Below are positions 1-12,165 of a stretch of DNA of 64,000 nucleotides, one piece after another. The notes under the pieces are model-generated. The model was not told the origin of the DNA. It made no database searches and saw nothing but the letters and a program-made list of their open reading frames with translations. The stretch comes from Balanoglossus misakiensis (lineage: Eukaryota > Hemichordata), in assembly GCA_040954595.2 (NCBI GenBank), contig CM082580.2:11222001-11286000 (forward strand). Reading direction: 5' to 3'. The number at the start of each line of letters is the position of its first letter. Position 1 is the first letter of the stretch. The position numbers and the translations under genes are program-made.

Positions 1-31
1 TACATTCTCCAACCGTCTCTCTCCATTTCAG

Positions 32-3000
32 GTTTTCCATTACTGTTCATCATTCCGTGGGTTATTGTACAGGCAACAATCAACGACCATGGGTAAGTTC
101 TCCATCATTTTGCGGTCTCAAATGGCCTCGTAAGTTGCTGGGATCGACTCCATGCAGCGAATGGCATGCCAGCAGACTTAGGGTTACATTACCTAGACAT
201 TAAGTATAGGAAAGGTACAGTTTGGCCGATAGGATCAACGCATTATGTTACCGATCACTTTGCTCATCTATTCCATGTCATTGTTCAGTATTGGATGGCT
301 CAGACTTTCGTCACTTACAGTGTAATTTCAATTTTTGTTTCACGGCGCAGGTGTTGGGACGCTGTTTACTTTTCGCCATATTTCTGGATCATATCCGCAC
401 CAGTAATGCTTTCAATTGTAGTAAGTATTAATTTCAAACGCCGTATCTGTGACTAGTCTAGTGTTAACCACACACCGGCATCTTCATCTCTCATGTGTGA
501 GCGTGCGCGAGTTCATTTGCCTCTGGTGGCCTTTCTCCCCGCAACACACATCGCCATAAGATGCCTTGCATATTTACTGTCATCAATTAGTAACAGCGAA
601 CTTAGAGTATTCATTAAATTTGTATGGATTTCTTAACAAAAGGAGTACTTATTCTGTGGAAGGTCAAGGCGAAGTTCCCTAACACGACACATTCCCTAAC
701 TTACTCTTCATTTTTTCCACGTTCCTACCGGGCTACACCCATTCAAATGACATATATTTTGGTGGTCATCATTAACCGATGCAATGTACAAACCCCGATC
801 ATTAACTTTTCTCTCCCCTCAAGACAAGTTTCCATACCATCATCTTTCCATACAACTAGACCTTTCATTTATGTATTTACGAGTGCGTATACTGTTCATG
901 AGACCTGATGGTGAGATCTTGGTTCATTTTAATAATTACATTTTTAACTATCAACATCCCCTTTTTCATATGTGTATATATATAATCATATCTAAATTAA
1001 CTTTTTTTCTGGTTTTCATTGTTACCAATCAAAAACTGCTGGTAATGGTTCTGCTTGAAATAACAGTTTGGTGCATTAATGTTTTTTAATTGTTTTTTTT
1101 TAATTACATTGTATAAGTAACATTAACCTAACCGTTAATAACTGCAGTGTCATGCAATTTGTACGCGCAGAAACTATGCCTAGCATCGAGTCCGTTACAC
1201 GCTGTTGGGACTATTTTTAAGGGTTTGCTTCCCGTTATCCCGGGTAATATTGAACTGTCTAAAACTACATACCTCCGAAGATTGCGAAAACAATCGTTAA
1301 GGTTCTATCTTTAATTGGGCCACGAAACTACAAATAAGAACATTTGTTCTTATTATTAGTTTGGTGCCCCAAATGTGAAAAAAATGTTAACGGTGGCCTG
1401 CCTTCTCTGAAGCAAATTCGTGGCGTTGCAGATTGGGGTAATTAGGCTCATTCTCCGCAAAATATCTTTTTTAACAACATCTTAACGATTTCATCTACTT
1501 TTTTCACGTTGGTGTATTCTTCTCATTCGTTAAATGACACACTAGTATGTAACATAACTAATATCTAGGATTATGGGAATGTTTAAAAAGTCTTCTTGGT
1601 CAAAAACATTACATACACGCTGCATGCGCATTTAGAAAGTAATCATATTTCCTGTGTCGTTGACAGCGTTGGTGGTCTCAAATCTTACTATTGTATCCTT
1701 TCTCTATCTTTTGTCTTCCAGGTAAACTTTTTACTATTTTTGAATACTGTGCGTGTCTTAGCAACCAAGCTAAGAGCCACTAACGCGGCGGAAGCGAAAA
1801 AGCTAAGGTACAGGTACATCCCTTTTAAATATCTATCGAGTATATTTCACGATCTTGACTACTTACAGCCTGCTATACGCTGTAGGTAACACGAACTGCA
1901 GTGTGTTTTGATCTGGTATGTATACTTATTTTGCGAGTGCACACGCACGCACGCACGCCTGGCACTTTTCTCACTGGTACACGTGTGTGTAACTGATTAG
2001 AGGTACCGATTGGGTGAGGGAGGCAGCCAAAACGCAGCGCACATCTTGTCATATCAGAATTACAATCTGGAAAAACAAGTGCAACCGATCGTTGTGTAGT
2101 CGTAATATCCCTATAGTTCGTTATTCAAATTCAGTTTCCAAATTGCTAATACCGTGGCACCTTCAAAGCGCCCTCTCTGGCTGTGCTCTGTCATACTGGA
2201 TTGTGTCTCGTTACCGGGTGCATGTGGTACGTTTGTAGAATTGCATTTGACACCTGTGTGAACCGGCGACGCCAATATTGCCCGGCACCCTTCCGCTGCA
2301 CTCCTTTTCATTAGCAGGGCGCAGCCAGCAGTAGAAATTGGACAGGGAACCACAACAATCTGAATAAAAAATGGTATTCTTCTCCTTTCTGTATTTAACC
2401 CATCCTACTCAGTGGCAATGTTGGACTATTTCTGAATGTTATATTGAGAGAACTCTTGGCAGCTCTGCAAACAACAAACCACGGAAAACCTGCAGGTTTC
2501 TGCCGCCACTCAACATCGCTGTGCAAAATTAAGTCTGATCTCCACAAACGCCCAGTAGGCCAACAGTTGGAGATAGGCCTACCGCTAAGGTTCAATTCAC
2601 GCTGCACTATTAAAAGCATGACGATGCACCCATCCGGCAGAATACTAGGTGGATTAACACATAGGCCGATTTGCCCAGACGTCAGATAATTAGAAATGCG
2701 TGTTCTGTCTTTGTCGACAGCCCCTCTCTCTCCCGTTGGTTGACCTCCATGGCCTAGGGCCTGGTAGCAAAGCTTACGGCCGGACATTTGACTTTGGGCG
2801 GTCACGAATGCGACAAAATCCCGAAATTAATTATTTTAGCTGTGGTCGCAGATGATTCGCGACAGTTCTGACACCTTCACAGTCTGGCTATTTCAAGCAC
2901 ACCATTTTAACTTTCACATCTTTCCCTTCAATAGGAAACTGGCCAAGTCAACTATGGTGTTGATCCCCCTGTTTGGAGTCTACTACATGGTCACTTTGGG

Positions 3001-4323
3001 AATACCACCGCAGGGAAAGCCAACAGCCGAGAAGTTTCGTCTCGCCTGGGATTTGATTTTGGCGTCTTTCCAGGTGTGTCTGACGAGTGAGCGAGCAAGG
3101 TTCACACTCTGTCTTCTCCCTCTCCTTTCTCACTTCCTTCTCTTCAACATCTCTCCAACATCGCTCGTCTTCAACGCATGGGTGTCGTGGTCATCTTTTT
3201 TTCGTAACATTCATAACACGACAGAAACGATGACCACTATTTTTTTCTTAGTACTGACAACAACCTTCGGAGGCTAATTATAATACCCCACCCTCGTTCC
3301 AGGACCGTTTTGGTTGACACGATGTCCGTTTCTCGACAGGGATTGGTGGTTGCTCTTTTGTACTGCTTCATGAACGGAGAAGTGAGGGCTGAAATTTCCA
3401 AATGGCTGCACTTGTGACCTTTTTTGTGTAGTCAAAATTTTTAGGGGCTCGGTAATTTTTCTTGTCTTGTGTAATTTTGCACGAGTGCGTCGGTTGCCAC
3501 CGGGTGTTTTCACACCTTGCGCAACTTTTTTTTCATGCATGCTTTTTATCATCACGCCTTCTTTCTCTTCTTCTTGTCTTTTTGTCTAACACAATAATCA
3601 TAGACCTATTAACAATGAAAATAATAAAACCAAACATGGGTGGTTTTTGAAGAAATTTGAGCGTCGATGCAGTGTTCACTCTTTTCCTTTCTCCAACAGG
3701 GGCTTGTTGTCGCCATTATTTACTGCTTTATGAACGGCGAGGTCAGAGGGGAAATTTCTAAACGATGGCATGTCAGGCAGCTGACACGTGATATCAACGC
3801 CAGCAGATCTTGCAGAAATGGACATTCGACGACGTTCACCAACTTGACCCGGAAGGACTCCGCTGTCGTCAAGGATTCCACAGAGGAGTCGCCCTCTTCG
3901 AACAGGAAAAACAGCAAAAGTGAATACATCCTGATGATGGGAAATGGGAATGCCAACAAGAATAATCAAGAGAAAGAGGCTGGGCGGATCGTGAAAGTTC
4001 AAGGAAAGGACAGCAATTCCAATGACAACGTCCCGGTGATGCAAGGAGCTGAGGTCGACCCGGAAGTGAACGACGGGGACAATGTCGAGCTCATCAAAGA
4101 CTTTGAGCCAATCAGAGAACTGACGGAATCCCCAAGGGTTAGGGGGAACGTGTGTCGAGTAGAGGGTGGAGCGCACTCTAGTCCGAAACGGTCACCGACC
4201 CTCAAGAAACAGTACAACGAAACTGGAGTGGAGGCCGAATATTTAACGCCTCTCACAAGTGAACAGTCTTCGACCGACACGGATCGAAGTCCCACCAAAA
4301 TGTCAATTGAAACCGTTGTGTGA
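32..4323 (+). CDS. PTHR: Parathyroid-hormone-receptor-like class B GPCR, 3' part
   Basis: This is the C-terminal half of a seven-transmembrane peptide-hormone receptor of the secretin family (class B), expected at the plasma membrane and coupled to G proteins. The 5' exons lie outside the window. Exons are 32–92 (TM4), 351–420 (EC2/TM5, CWDAVYFSPYFWII), 1722–1813 (TM5/IC3, VRVLATKLRATNA), 2935–3073 (TM6, KSTMVLIPLFGVYYMV) and a terminal exon, either 3340–3417 or 3700–4323. All junctions are GT–AG and phase-consistent. The IC3 and TM6 motifs and the exon borders closely match vertebrate PTH receptors, more than calcitonin, VIP or glucagon receptors. The long tail has about 190 residues, is Ser/Thr-rich and ends ETVV, a PDZ-ligand pattern like PTH1R's ETVM. 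The class B call is very secure; the PTH-receptor subfamily is likely. Confidence 0.88.
3340..3417 (+). CDS. PTHR: Alternative TM7 terminal exon of the PTH-receptor-like gene (short tail)
   Basis: This is a second copy of the TM7 exon, 360 bases upstream of the long-tail exon, preceded by a good acceptor (tttctcgacag). It reads GLVVALLYCFMNGEVRAEIS, then KWLHL and a TGA stop at 3415–3417. It would give a receptor with TM7 and the start of helix 8 but no cytoplasmic tail. In 22 aligned codons the two copies differ in protein at three positions only, against about a dozen silent differences. An internal GAA|gtgagg donor sits exactly 42 bases in, the size of the separate TM7 exon in vertebrate class B receptors, so splicing onward from here is also possible. 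Confidence 0.8.
   Translation, partial: GLVVALLYCFMNGEVRAEISKWLHL
3700..4323 (+). CDS. PTHR: Long-tail terminal exon of the PTH-receptor-like gene
   Basis: This exon begins after the acceptor tttctccaacag and encodes GLVVAIIYCFMNGEVRGEIS (TM7 and helix 8), followed by a hydrophilic tail rich in Ser, Thr, Asp and Glu. The tail should carry kinase and arrestin sites. The last residues, IETVV, fit a class I PDZ ligand (S/T-x-hydrophobic at the C-terminus). In vertebrate PTH1R the equivalent ETVM binds NHERF scaffolds; conservation of that partner here is inference. TM7 and tail are fused in one exon, unlike the separate TM7 and tail exons of vertebrate PTH1R. Confidence 0.9.
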   Translation, partial: GLVVAIIYCFMNGEVRGEISKRWHVRQLTRDINASRSCRNGHSTTFTNLTRKDSAVVKDSTEESPSSNRKNSKSEYILMMGNGNANKNNQEKEAGRIVKVQGKDSNSNDNVPVMQGAEVDPEVNDGDNVELIKDFEPIRELTESPRVRGNVCRVEGGAHSSPKRSPTLKKQYNETGVEAEYLTPLTSEQSSTDTDRSPTKMSIETVV

Positions 4324-4626
4324 AAGGAAGTTTTGAAGTACGGTTTAACATTAGGTGACGCCGCAGAGATGATCTCGCTGGCAGATTGAATCGGATTTCG
4401 TACCGGAAAGTGGTATGAACGATATGTTTCTGGGAAGTTACAGGACTATTGTTCTCTGGAATCCCTACCACGTTATTCGACATGGGAATATGAACCAGTA
4501 TGGACAACTATTTATCGACAGATAGGTAAAACAGCCTTGAAGGCAGGAACGCCGTGTACAGTGCACGAAAACAAAAACATCGCGACTGGAATTATATTAA
4601 TTCGACCTCTGACTTTGACACAGACA

Positions 4627-4632
4627 AATAAA
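4627..4632 (+). terminator. Candidate poly(A) signal of the receptor gene
   Basis: AATAAA lies about 300 bases after the long-tail stop codon. A further AATAAA near 5376 could serve a longer 3' UTR. Confidence 0.45.
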
Positions 4633-5945
4633 TATGGGAATGTTTATATTTATTGAGTGTGAAAAATGTCGCATGTTGATGTGAATATATAATATTATAT
4701 TATTACCACCTAAGCGTTTGTGAGTCCCTTGAAAATATTGAACATGTTCACAGACGGGAATTGTAAGCAGATAAAATCATATATGACACATAATCAGTGT
4801 ATAAAGTTTTGATTTTTTTTAATATTCGATTTTGAATGTCTGAGTATTTGAAATTTTCCAAAGAAATTTCATACCATAATGCATATAGCGATATATAGCT
4901 ATTCACAAATTACTCAAATTGAACTACTTGTATACAAGAGAAGTTAAACTTGGGATCGCGCGGCGTATCGGTTTATTTAAACATAAACAGGTATTTTTGT
5001 TTCCCATTTTGATTTTTAATGCGATATCGTACAACTCATGTTAGTCCATGTATTGTACAGTGTGCGACAGTGCCATACGCTGCAGTCGAATAGACGGAAC
5101 CCTCTCTATAATCTCGGACAACCGTAATCCAATATAACTTAATGTTTACCGAAACCCCTAACCCTAGTTTTACCCGTATACAGTAAACGACTCTTTTTGA
5201 AAGAATACAGGAATCTTGTCAGTCTTGCCCCAATTGTACAGCGTACCGTTTTTATATATATTATATTATTATTCATAGAAGCAGACACCACGAGAAAATA
5301 TTGCATCATTTGCGAAAAAGTGATATGTGAATTTTCGAAGTAACTGTCGCTGCTTTGCAGTATTTTATATTTTAGAATAAAAGTTGTCTATAATTTACCG
5401 AAAGCTGTTTATTCTAGTCTCACTTTTTCACAGTGACAATCTACAGCATAGTGCTTATTCATGTAAATTTGCCAGGTGATTATTAAATGTTTTAAAATCG
5501 CCTAAATTTCCTACATGAAGATCAATATCTTTACCTGTTTTGGAAGTCCCAGCCGACTGGCATAAATTGTCATTTTGTAAGACATCAAAACATTATTCGC
5601 GTTCGCCACAAGCGTGAAGGTGGTTCGCATTTGAACCCTCCTAGTCGAGTTGAACGACCGACATGATTGACCTTCCGAATTGACCCTGTAAATGGGGGAT
5701 TCTTCATACAGTGTAATTAAAGGTGCACACTTACGCCGCTGTGAGAGGTCAATTTACATTTAATTGTTTATTTCGAGGGACGGTGATGAATGTTAGTAAG
5801 GGGAGCACACCCCTCCTGTATAAATGGACTAATCTGGTGGGAGGCCCGTGAAAATGTTATACCTTTTGTATATGCCACGAAGGTAGCGCGTCGACGATAC
5901 GGTTTCATGATTGAGAAGTTTTTTACCTCCATAACATACTAAAAC
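4633..5945. other. Intergenic gap between receptor and lipoxygenase
   Basis: AT-rich sequence with no convincing open reading frame. It holds the rest of the receptor 3' UTR and, near its right end, the lipoxygenase 5' UTR and promoter. I see no clear TATA box or repeat element. Confidence 0.5.
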
Positions 5946-6431
5946 ATGGGTAACTCGTTATCTCTAAATGCGGACTACACGGTTCACGTGAAGACTGGCC
6001 ACTACTTCGGGGCCGGCACAGACGCCAACGTCTCCATCGTGCTGTGCAATGACAGCGGAGAGAGATCACCAAGCATACCCCTGAAGTGCTTTTGGAGGAA
6101 CAACTTCGAGAGGGACAGAGAAGACAAGTTCCACGTTTCAAATCTGGCAAACTTCGGCCCGGTGAAGACGATTGAGCTGGGTCACGATGGAGCCGGACTC
6201 TTATCGGACTGGTACGTGGAATACGTCACGGTGACTAACTTGAGTAATAAGGAGAACTACATATTCCCCGTACAGCGATGGATCACCGACAAAGCTCTGG
6301 TGGTCAGCGAATTTGACTACTGCTTACCACAGGATGATCCATTCATCGAACAACGCAAACAAGAATTGGCTAGAAGGAAACAGCTCTACGAGTTTGAAGC
6401 CAAAAGTGAAGGTTTACCTGTACAGGTATCG

Positions 6432-6470
<39 letters not shown>

Positions 6471-6487
6471 TTAATTTATTAATTAAT

Positions 6488-6554
<67 letters not shown>

Positions 6555-9500
6555 TTTGTATTTTTCATTTTTATTTATTAATTTTATACTTGTGGAGAAT
6601 ATTTTTTTATTTTTTGCCCGAGTCACGGTAATATATGTATGAACTATCGGGAAGAAATATCATTTAAAATGAAAGGGGCGTCTGCCCTAATTAATGAATA
6701 CCGACATAAACGAAAACGGTAACCTGTTGCTCTAATTATTTCGTCTAGAAAATATAATGCGTAGCATCTCTTGCAATCTATTTGGCATTACGTCAAGGTC
6801 AACTTATGTTGAATGTTTATTTGTTTTATTTTTCCCTTTTAGGTAAAAGAATGTCCTAGTGATGAAGCTTTCTCGTCTGACTACAAGGTACTGTGTCTGC
6901 CTGTCTGTCTGTCTGTCTGCCTGTCTGTCTGTGACTGCGAGTGTAGTTTAGTTTTTAATTAAATGCTGTGAAATCATCAGACATACAATCCGGTGCAAGG
7001 CAACTGAAATGCGACAAAAGCCATCAGACAACTAAGCGTGCGCGCAAGGTTATTTAAAAATGGACGTCATGAAGGTCGATTGACGGCATAGATTGGTTGG
7101 AGTTCTGATACTGGGATTGAGGCAACGCCCATGCCTATGAAATTCATTTTGTTGACTGCCATGCCATGGAATTGTCAGAAATCATTGGAGAGATTGGGAC
7201 AACATTTAAAGCTGATTCGTAAGCTAATTGATCAACACTATTCCCAGAAACATCCTAAGACTGGTGGCCAGCGAATATAATAATCCAATACACACATATT
7301 TAGACAAATTGGAGGTCGCCTGTAAAGGTCCAAATATAGAAGCAACACGATTACTCGGGCAATACCACCGGGTAATGATGAAGCGTATTAAGAACTCAGT
7401 TACATGGAGGAAACTACACAAGCAAAGTTTTGTGTATTTCAAGAATGTGAAACCGTCACGGCTCGAAGAATCGCTTTGTTAGTTGTTGCTTCTCTTTTCG
7501 GTATCAAAGCACAATCATGTGGCTTGTTGAAATGTCTACGTGTCACGCCCGTAGGGGTTACAGGGAGATCGCCCAACAGAATCCTATATATAAACGAGCC
7601 ATTAAATACTAAATATAGGCGTACGTTATCGCAGAACACTTCTGTAACACACACATATACAGATATTGGACTGAAAGCAGTATATCTGGCATTCTTGGAG
7701 TCGGTTTTCTCAAAATCTCTGGTGATCCAATGATCAATATACCGCTCTGCGTTTTAAAATGCAAGCGAGAAACCCATTTGCGCGTCTGAGGTTTCAGAAT
7801 TCACCACTCGCCAACTTCACATCGTGGCTCCGTGGATTCACGGGCCAAATGCCCCAGTATGCCATAATCAGTTATAAAATTGCCTAGTTAATCTGAATTA
7901 TATTTCCAATGGTCTGGGTCGCCGTTGTTAACACTCAACGTCCAACCCTTTCCCTCAATTTCCATTTTGTCTATGTGATTCTAATTAACATTTTCCTTGT
8001 TAAAGGCAGAAATAACTGTTTTTCTACTTTTCAGTACGACCTGACAGGAAGAAAAATGAAGCTACTTATTCAGAGCAAGATCACGAACATCACAACGTCG
8101 CCTTGGGAAACCCTCGATGACCTGATTAACGTGTACAGAAAAGACTTGCCACAACCTGACGTGAGTTACTCAGGTCTTATTTACATCACTGCGACAGTCA
8201 CAGAATTCTAAATATCAACTTCACTGCAGCCTGGTTGAACTGACTTATTTGGACAATGTTTAAAATTTTGACAACAGAGCAGTTGATTTCGCAATCTAAT
8301 TATAGACCGTCTGTTTTGATTAACTCATAAAGGGGGTCAAGAATTGGAAGAAGGACATCGAGTTCGGCATGCAGCGTTTGTCAGGGTGTAATCCGACAAT
8401 GATCCGACTATGCACGACGATTCCCGAGAAGTAAGTCTCATTCTATACCTGCCACTACGATAACCATGTCGTCTCAATCAGCGGTGGTGCTGGTGGTGTA
8501 TACAAATGCATTACTATTGTCACGATGGTACTTTAATTGATTGTTATCTATTTTTGATTTGCCTTATAATTCTATCATGGGCAGTCTTGGTGTGTCGAAT
8601 GAAATGATGAAACCAGTTCTTGAAGATCTTGATTTAGAAGAAGCCATCAGCCAAAAACGGCTGTACATGATGGACTTGGGTGTATTGAAAGATTTGAAAT
8701 GCACGAATGACAGAAAGGTGAAAAGAAGTTTTTTTGCTTATCCTACAATTCTATATCGGCTACTGTTAAATAAAAAATACGAGGAATATTGGACTTGAAA
8801 TATGGAAGATGCGTTCTACGAAGAGTCTGTTTCTGTCATTGAATAATTTCAATTGCATCCAGGGGCATATTTAGTTTAACGACATCAGTCATAAAGTGCA
8901 TTACTTATTTTTACTTATGTTTTTCACACCATCTGTGTCAACCAGCCGTGACAAAGTCCCTTCTTTAGATAAAAAAACAGCTGTTGACCTTCACCACGGA
9001 TAAACAGGATGATATGCTTAATTCATTGTTCATACTTTTTAGTTTATAAAAATGCGGACCTGATATGTTTAATTTTGGTTGAAACTTAATTTTCAGGTTT
9101 GCGCGCCTATTGCTCTCTTTTTTGTGAACAACGAGAAAAAGTTTATGCCAGTTGCTATTCAGCTCCAACAGGAAAAGGGTGAAAACAATCCGGTGAGTTG
9201 TATCACGATCTTAAAGTTTAGATGTAATTTTTAGTTAGACTACTTCATGAATTTGATGGGTTTTAAATAAATGCTGTGTTGTATGTTTTGTTTGAGAGCA
9301 TATAACACGTCGGTGAAGATCGTGGCGTCTCGTAAAATGTCGCGAGAACACAATGCAAATAAATCTGCTGCTGCGTTTCGTTTTCTTCGCCAGGTGTTCT
9401 TGCCAACCGACCCCGAGTACACCTGGATGCTGGCGAAGATGTACTTCAACAACGCCGACGCATCCATACACCAAGCGTGTACACACCTGGCGTTCACGCA

Positions 9501-12165
9501 TCTCCTCATGGAGTCCGTCGCCGTTTGCACAAATCGCAATCTTTCACCTTCACATCCGCTCTACCGTCTGCTCGCACCGCACTTCCTCTATCTGCTCGCC
9601 ATAAACAGGTGAGTTGTGATCTCCTGTGAAGCACTGTGCTTCATCGTTATTTGGCGCTATTTTAGTCACTACACTTATATAGGAGATTGATATTCATATA
9701 TGTGCTCCAGAGGTCTGACTGGCGAGACAACAACGAAAACAGCTTCCAGATGGGATTCAATTCAATTCTGGTGATAAAATGCAGTTGCTAATAAGAGACT
9801 AAAATACAGCGTAGTTCATGCGTTTTCTGAGAACCAGTTGGTTATAGCAAAGTAACAGGTGTTTCTGGGACAGTAAAAACGTATCCAGTTATATGTGAGC
9901 TGATTTATTCAATCTGCTAGATTGAATTTCCACATGGTGCCGTCCGTTGTTTTAGGGTTAAGGATCGGATTGAAATACTATGCAATTAGAGGCAGTTCAT
10001 GGGACTTTTACCACGTGCAATTACTTTGTGTAAAGTGTACCTGAAGGATTGACTTCGTTTGTGGTATCACATCTCGGGGTATCACATCTCAACCTGTTTG
10101 ATTGTGCTAATATGCTTCGACATTCGCACTATTCTTGTGCTTTTATCCAGTCGAGCGCTTGCGAAGTTAGTGGCCCCCGGTGAATGGGTGGACCGATGCA
10201 TGACCAGTGGACGCATCGGAATGTTTGGAATCATCGCCCGCATGTTCAAAGACTGGCGGATGGACGTGGAAGGGACGCTGCCCAGAGACCTGGAAGAACG
10301 GGGCGTGGCCGACCCAGAGGTCCTGCCAGACTACCACTATAGGGACGATGCAATGTTATCGTACAACGCCATCAAGAATTATATTACCATGGTTGTCAAG
10401 GAGATTTACGGTAGAGTTGATCGTTTCTCGGTGTTTGTCTGTTATTCAGTTCCCGAAACAGTTTTTCACCTAAGTTTATCGCTGTGTGTTTTAACATAGA
10501 CATCCCTAAGGGTACAATCTCGAGCAGACTTGCACGAATACAACTACATGCGCAAGTATATTTAATAGAACAGGTACGCACAGAGGCACGCAGTCACAAT
10601 CGGTTGCGGTGGTATCAATCTGACAAAATCTGACAATTACTTTCAATTGATGGGACGAATCTAAAATCAGTACACAATGATAATTGGGTCGTGATTAGCA
10701 GATTTGTCCACTAACCGGTGACGTATTCATGGATGGTGGGGTTTAAACATAAGGCCAGCTGGGGAGACGGGCATTGCGCGAACGCTTCGAGAAACAATGC
10801 TTTTGTCCTTGACCCGACTGATAAAATTAGACGATCTAAAATTAAAGCCTGACATTTAAACTTATTTCGATGGTCATGGATAAACCCGAGTGGCATTGAT
10901 GTATTGTTTGAATTTGATCACACAAGCACTTTACAGGGTAACCGGGAAGAATATAATTAATTGAAATAGATACATTAATAACTTAATGTACTTCGTCCGT
11001 AACTTATAGCTTTTATACTACCTGGCTAACACTTTTGCTGTTTTGTTCTTAAGACGATCCGGAGAAGATTGCCGAAGACTACGAACTGCAAGCATGGGGT
11101 CAAGAAATGACGGCTCCCATTCCCGATGGCATGGGAATTAAGGTTCTTAGCTCTCATTTGCCATAAATGTGTATCAGTCAGGACTACTCTCATAGGTGAC
11201 AGATGTTTGTCGATCGATCTGTCTGTCTATCCGTCTGCCCGTCCTCCGTCCGTCATTATTATAAGTACAGTTTTCTGGTGCAAAAGTTTTGAACCATTAA
11301 AGATACAATCTATGCGTTTAGCGTTGTGGTGCCGTTCATAGAGACAGGCATAACAATCGACATATAGAACAAAACAAAGACGAAGGGTAACGTTATTTTT
11401 AATGACCTATAGGGGGTGCCCGGTAATGGCCATTTCACTACAGTGGAGGAGATTGTTCAGACGCTGACTTCCATCACATTCATCAGCAGTGTTGGCCACG
11501 CCGCCGCCAACTTCGCCCAATACGATGAATATGGATTCCCTCCGAACTACCCGGCAATCCTGCGCGGAGACCCGCCTACAACAAAGGTACGTGGATAGCC
11601 GCTTTCATGACCCCCCCCCCCCCCTACACTTTCATATGGTATTATAGTCACATTACGTTTCACTTTGTGGTTATTTTTAGTCACATATGAATAGCTGGCG
11701 AACACCTAATATGGTTTGTGTTAACTGTGTATCGACTGCTCTCGCTGCAGGAACCACTCACAGAGAAGGCGATTCTGGATCAACTCCCTAACAAAAAAAC
11801 AACCATAGAAACCATGGTCATCACCAAGATACTAAGCGACAGGGGAACCAAGCCCCTCGCAGACTTTGAAATCAAGTATCAGTACCATCCAATCGGCGAA
11901 AAGGCCGTACAAGAGTAAGTGACCAAAGCAGTTATTAGTATTACTGGAATCTACTGGAATCTATTGTCTACAACGACGCACAACATCTATTTATAACACA
12001 CGTCATCACCCTGCGAGCAAAATGACAATTTGTCTTTTCTTATTTTTCAGATTCATGAAAGAATTGGAGGAAATAGGAAAGATCATCGACGAACGAAACA
12101 AGACGCGGTCGAACCCGTACATTTACTTGAACCCACGTGAAATTCCAAATGCTATCAGTATTTAA
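5946..12165 (+). CDS. PLAT-domain lipoxygenase
   Basis: A non-haem iron lipoxygenase that should add O2 to polyunsaturated fatty acids to make hydroperoxides. The 12 exons are 5946–6425, 6843–6887, 8035–8160, 8333–8430, 8585–8717, 9097–9192, 9394–9608, 10151–10410, 11054–11142, 11413–11586, 11751–11914 and 12051–12165, giving 664 aa, the normal size for animal enzymes. An N-terminal PLAT/C2-like domain (about residues 10–120) is followed by the catalytic domain. The five iron ligands are visible: H357 and H362 ([10 protein letters not shown]), H543 and N547 ([14 protein letters not shown]), and C-terminal I664 (IPNAISI). The start ATG has a strong context (aacATGG). The N-terminus MGNSLS fits an N-myristoylation signal, unusual for this family. 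It resembles invertebrate 5-LOX/8R-LOX-type enzymes; positional and stereo specificity cannot be read here. No catalase-like allene oxide synthase domain is fused to it. Confidence 0.95.
6432..6557. repeat. (TTTA)n microsatellite
   Basis: About 125 bases of nearly pure TTTA tetranucleotide start just inside the first lipoxygenase intron, six bases after the donor. Confidence 0.95.
6891..6932. repeat. (GTCT)n microsatellite
   Basis: Imperfect CTGT/GTCT tetranucleotide run directly after the 45-base second exon of the lipoxygenase gene. Confidence 0.85.

Noticed and set aside
2395-2805. 136-codon frame on the minus strand inside a receptor intron
   Set aside because: No recognisable motif, no splice partners and composition like the surrounding intron; of a length expected by chance in 64 kb.
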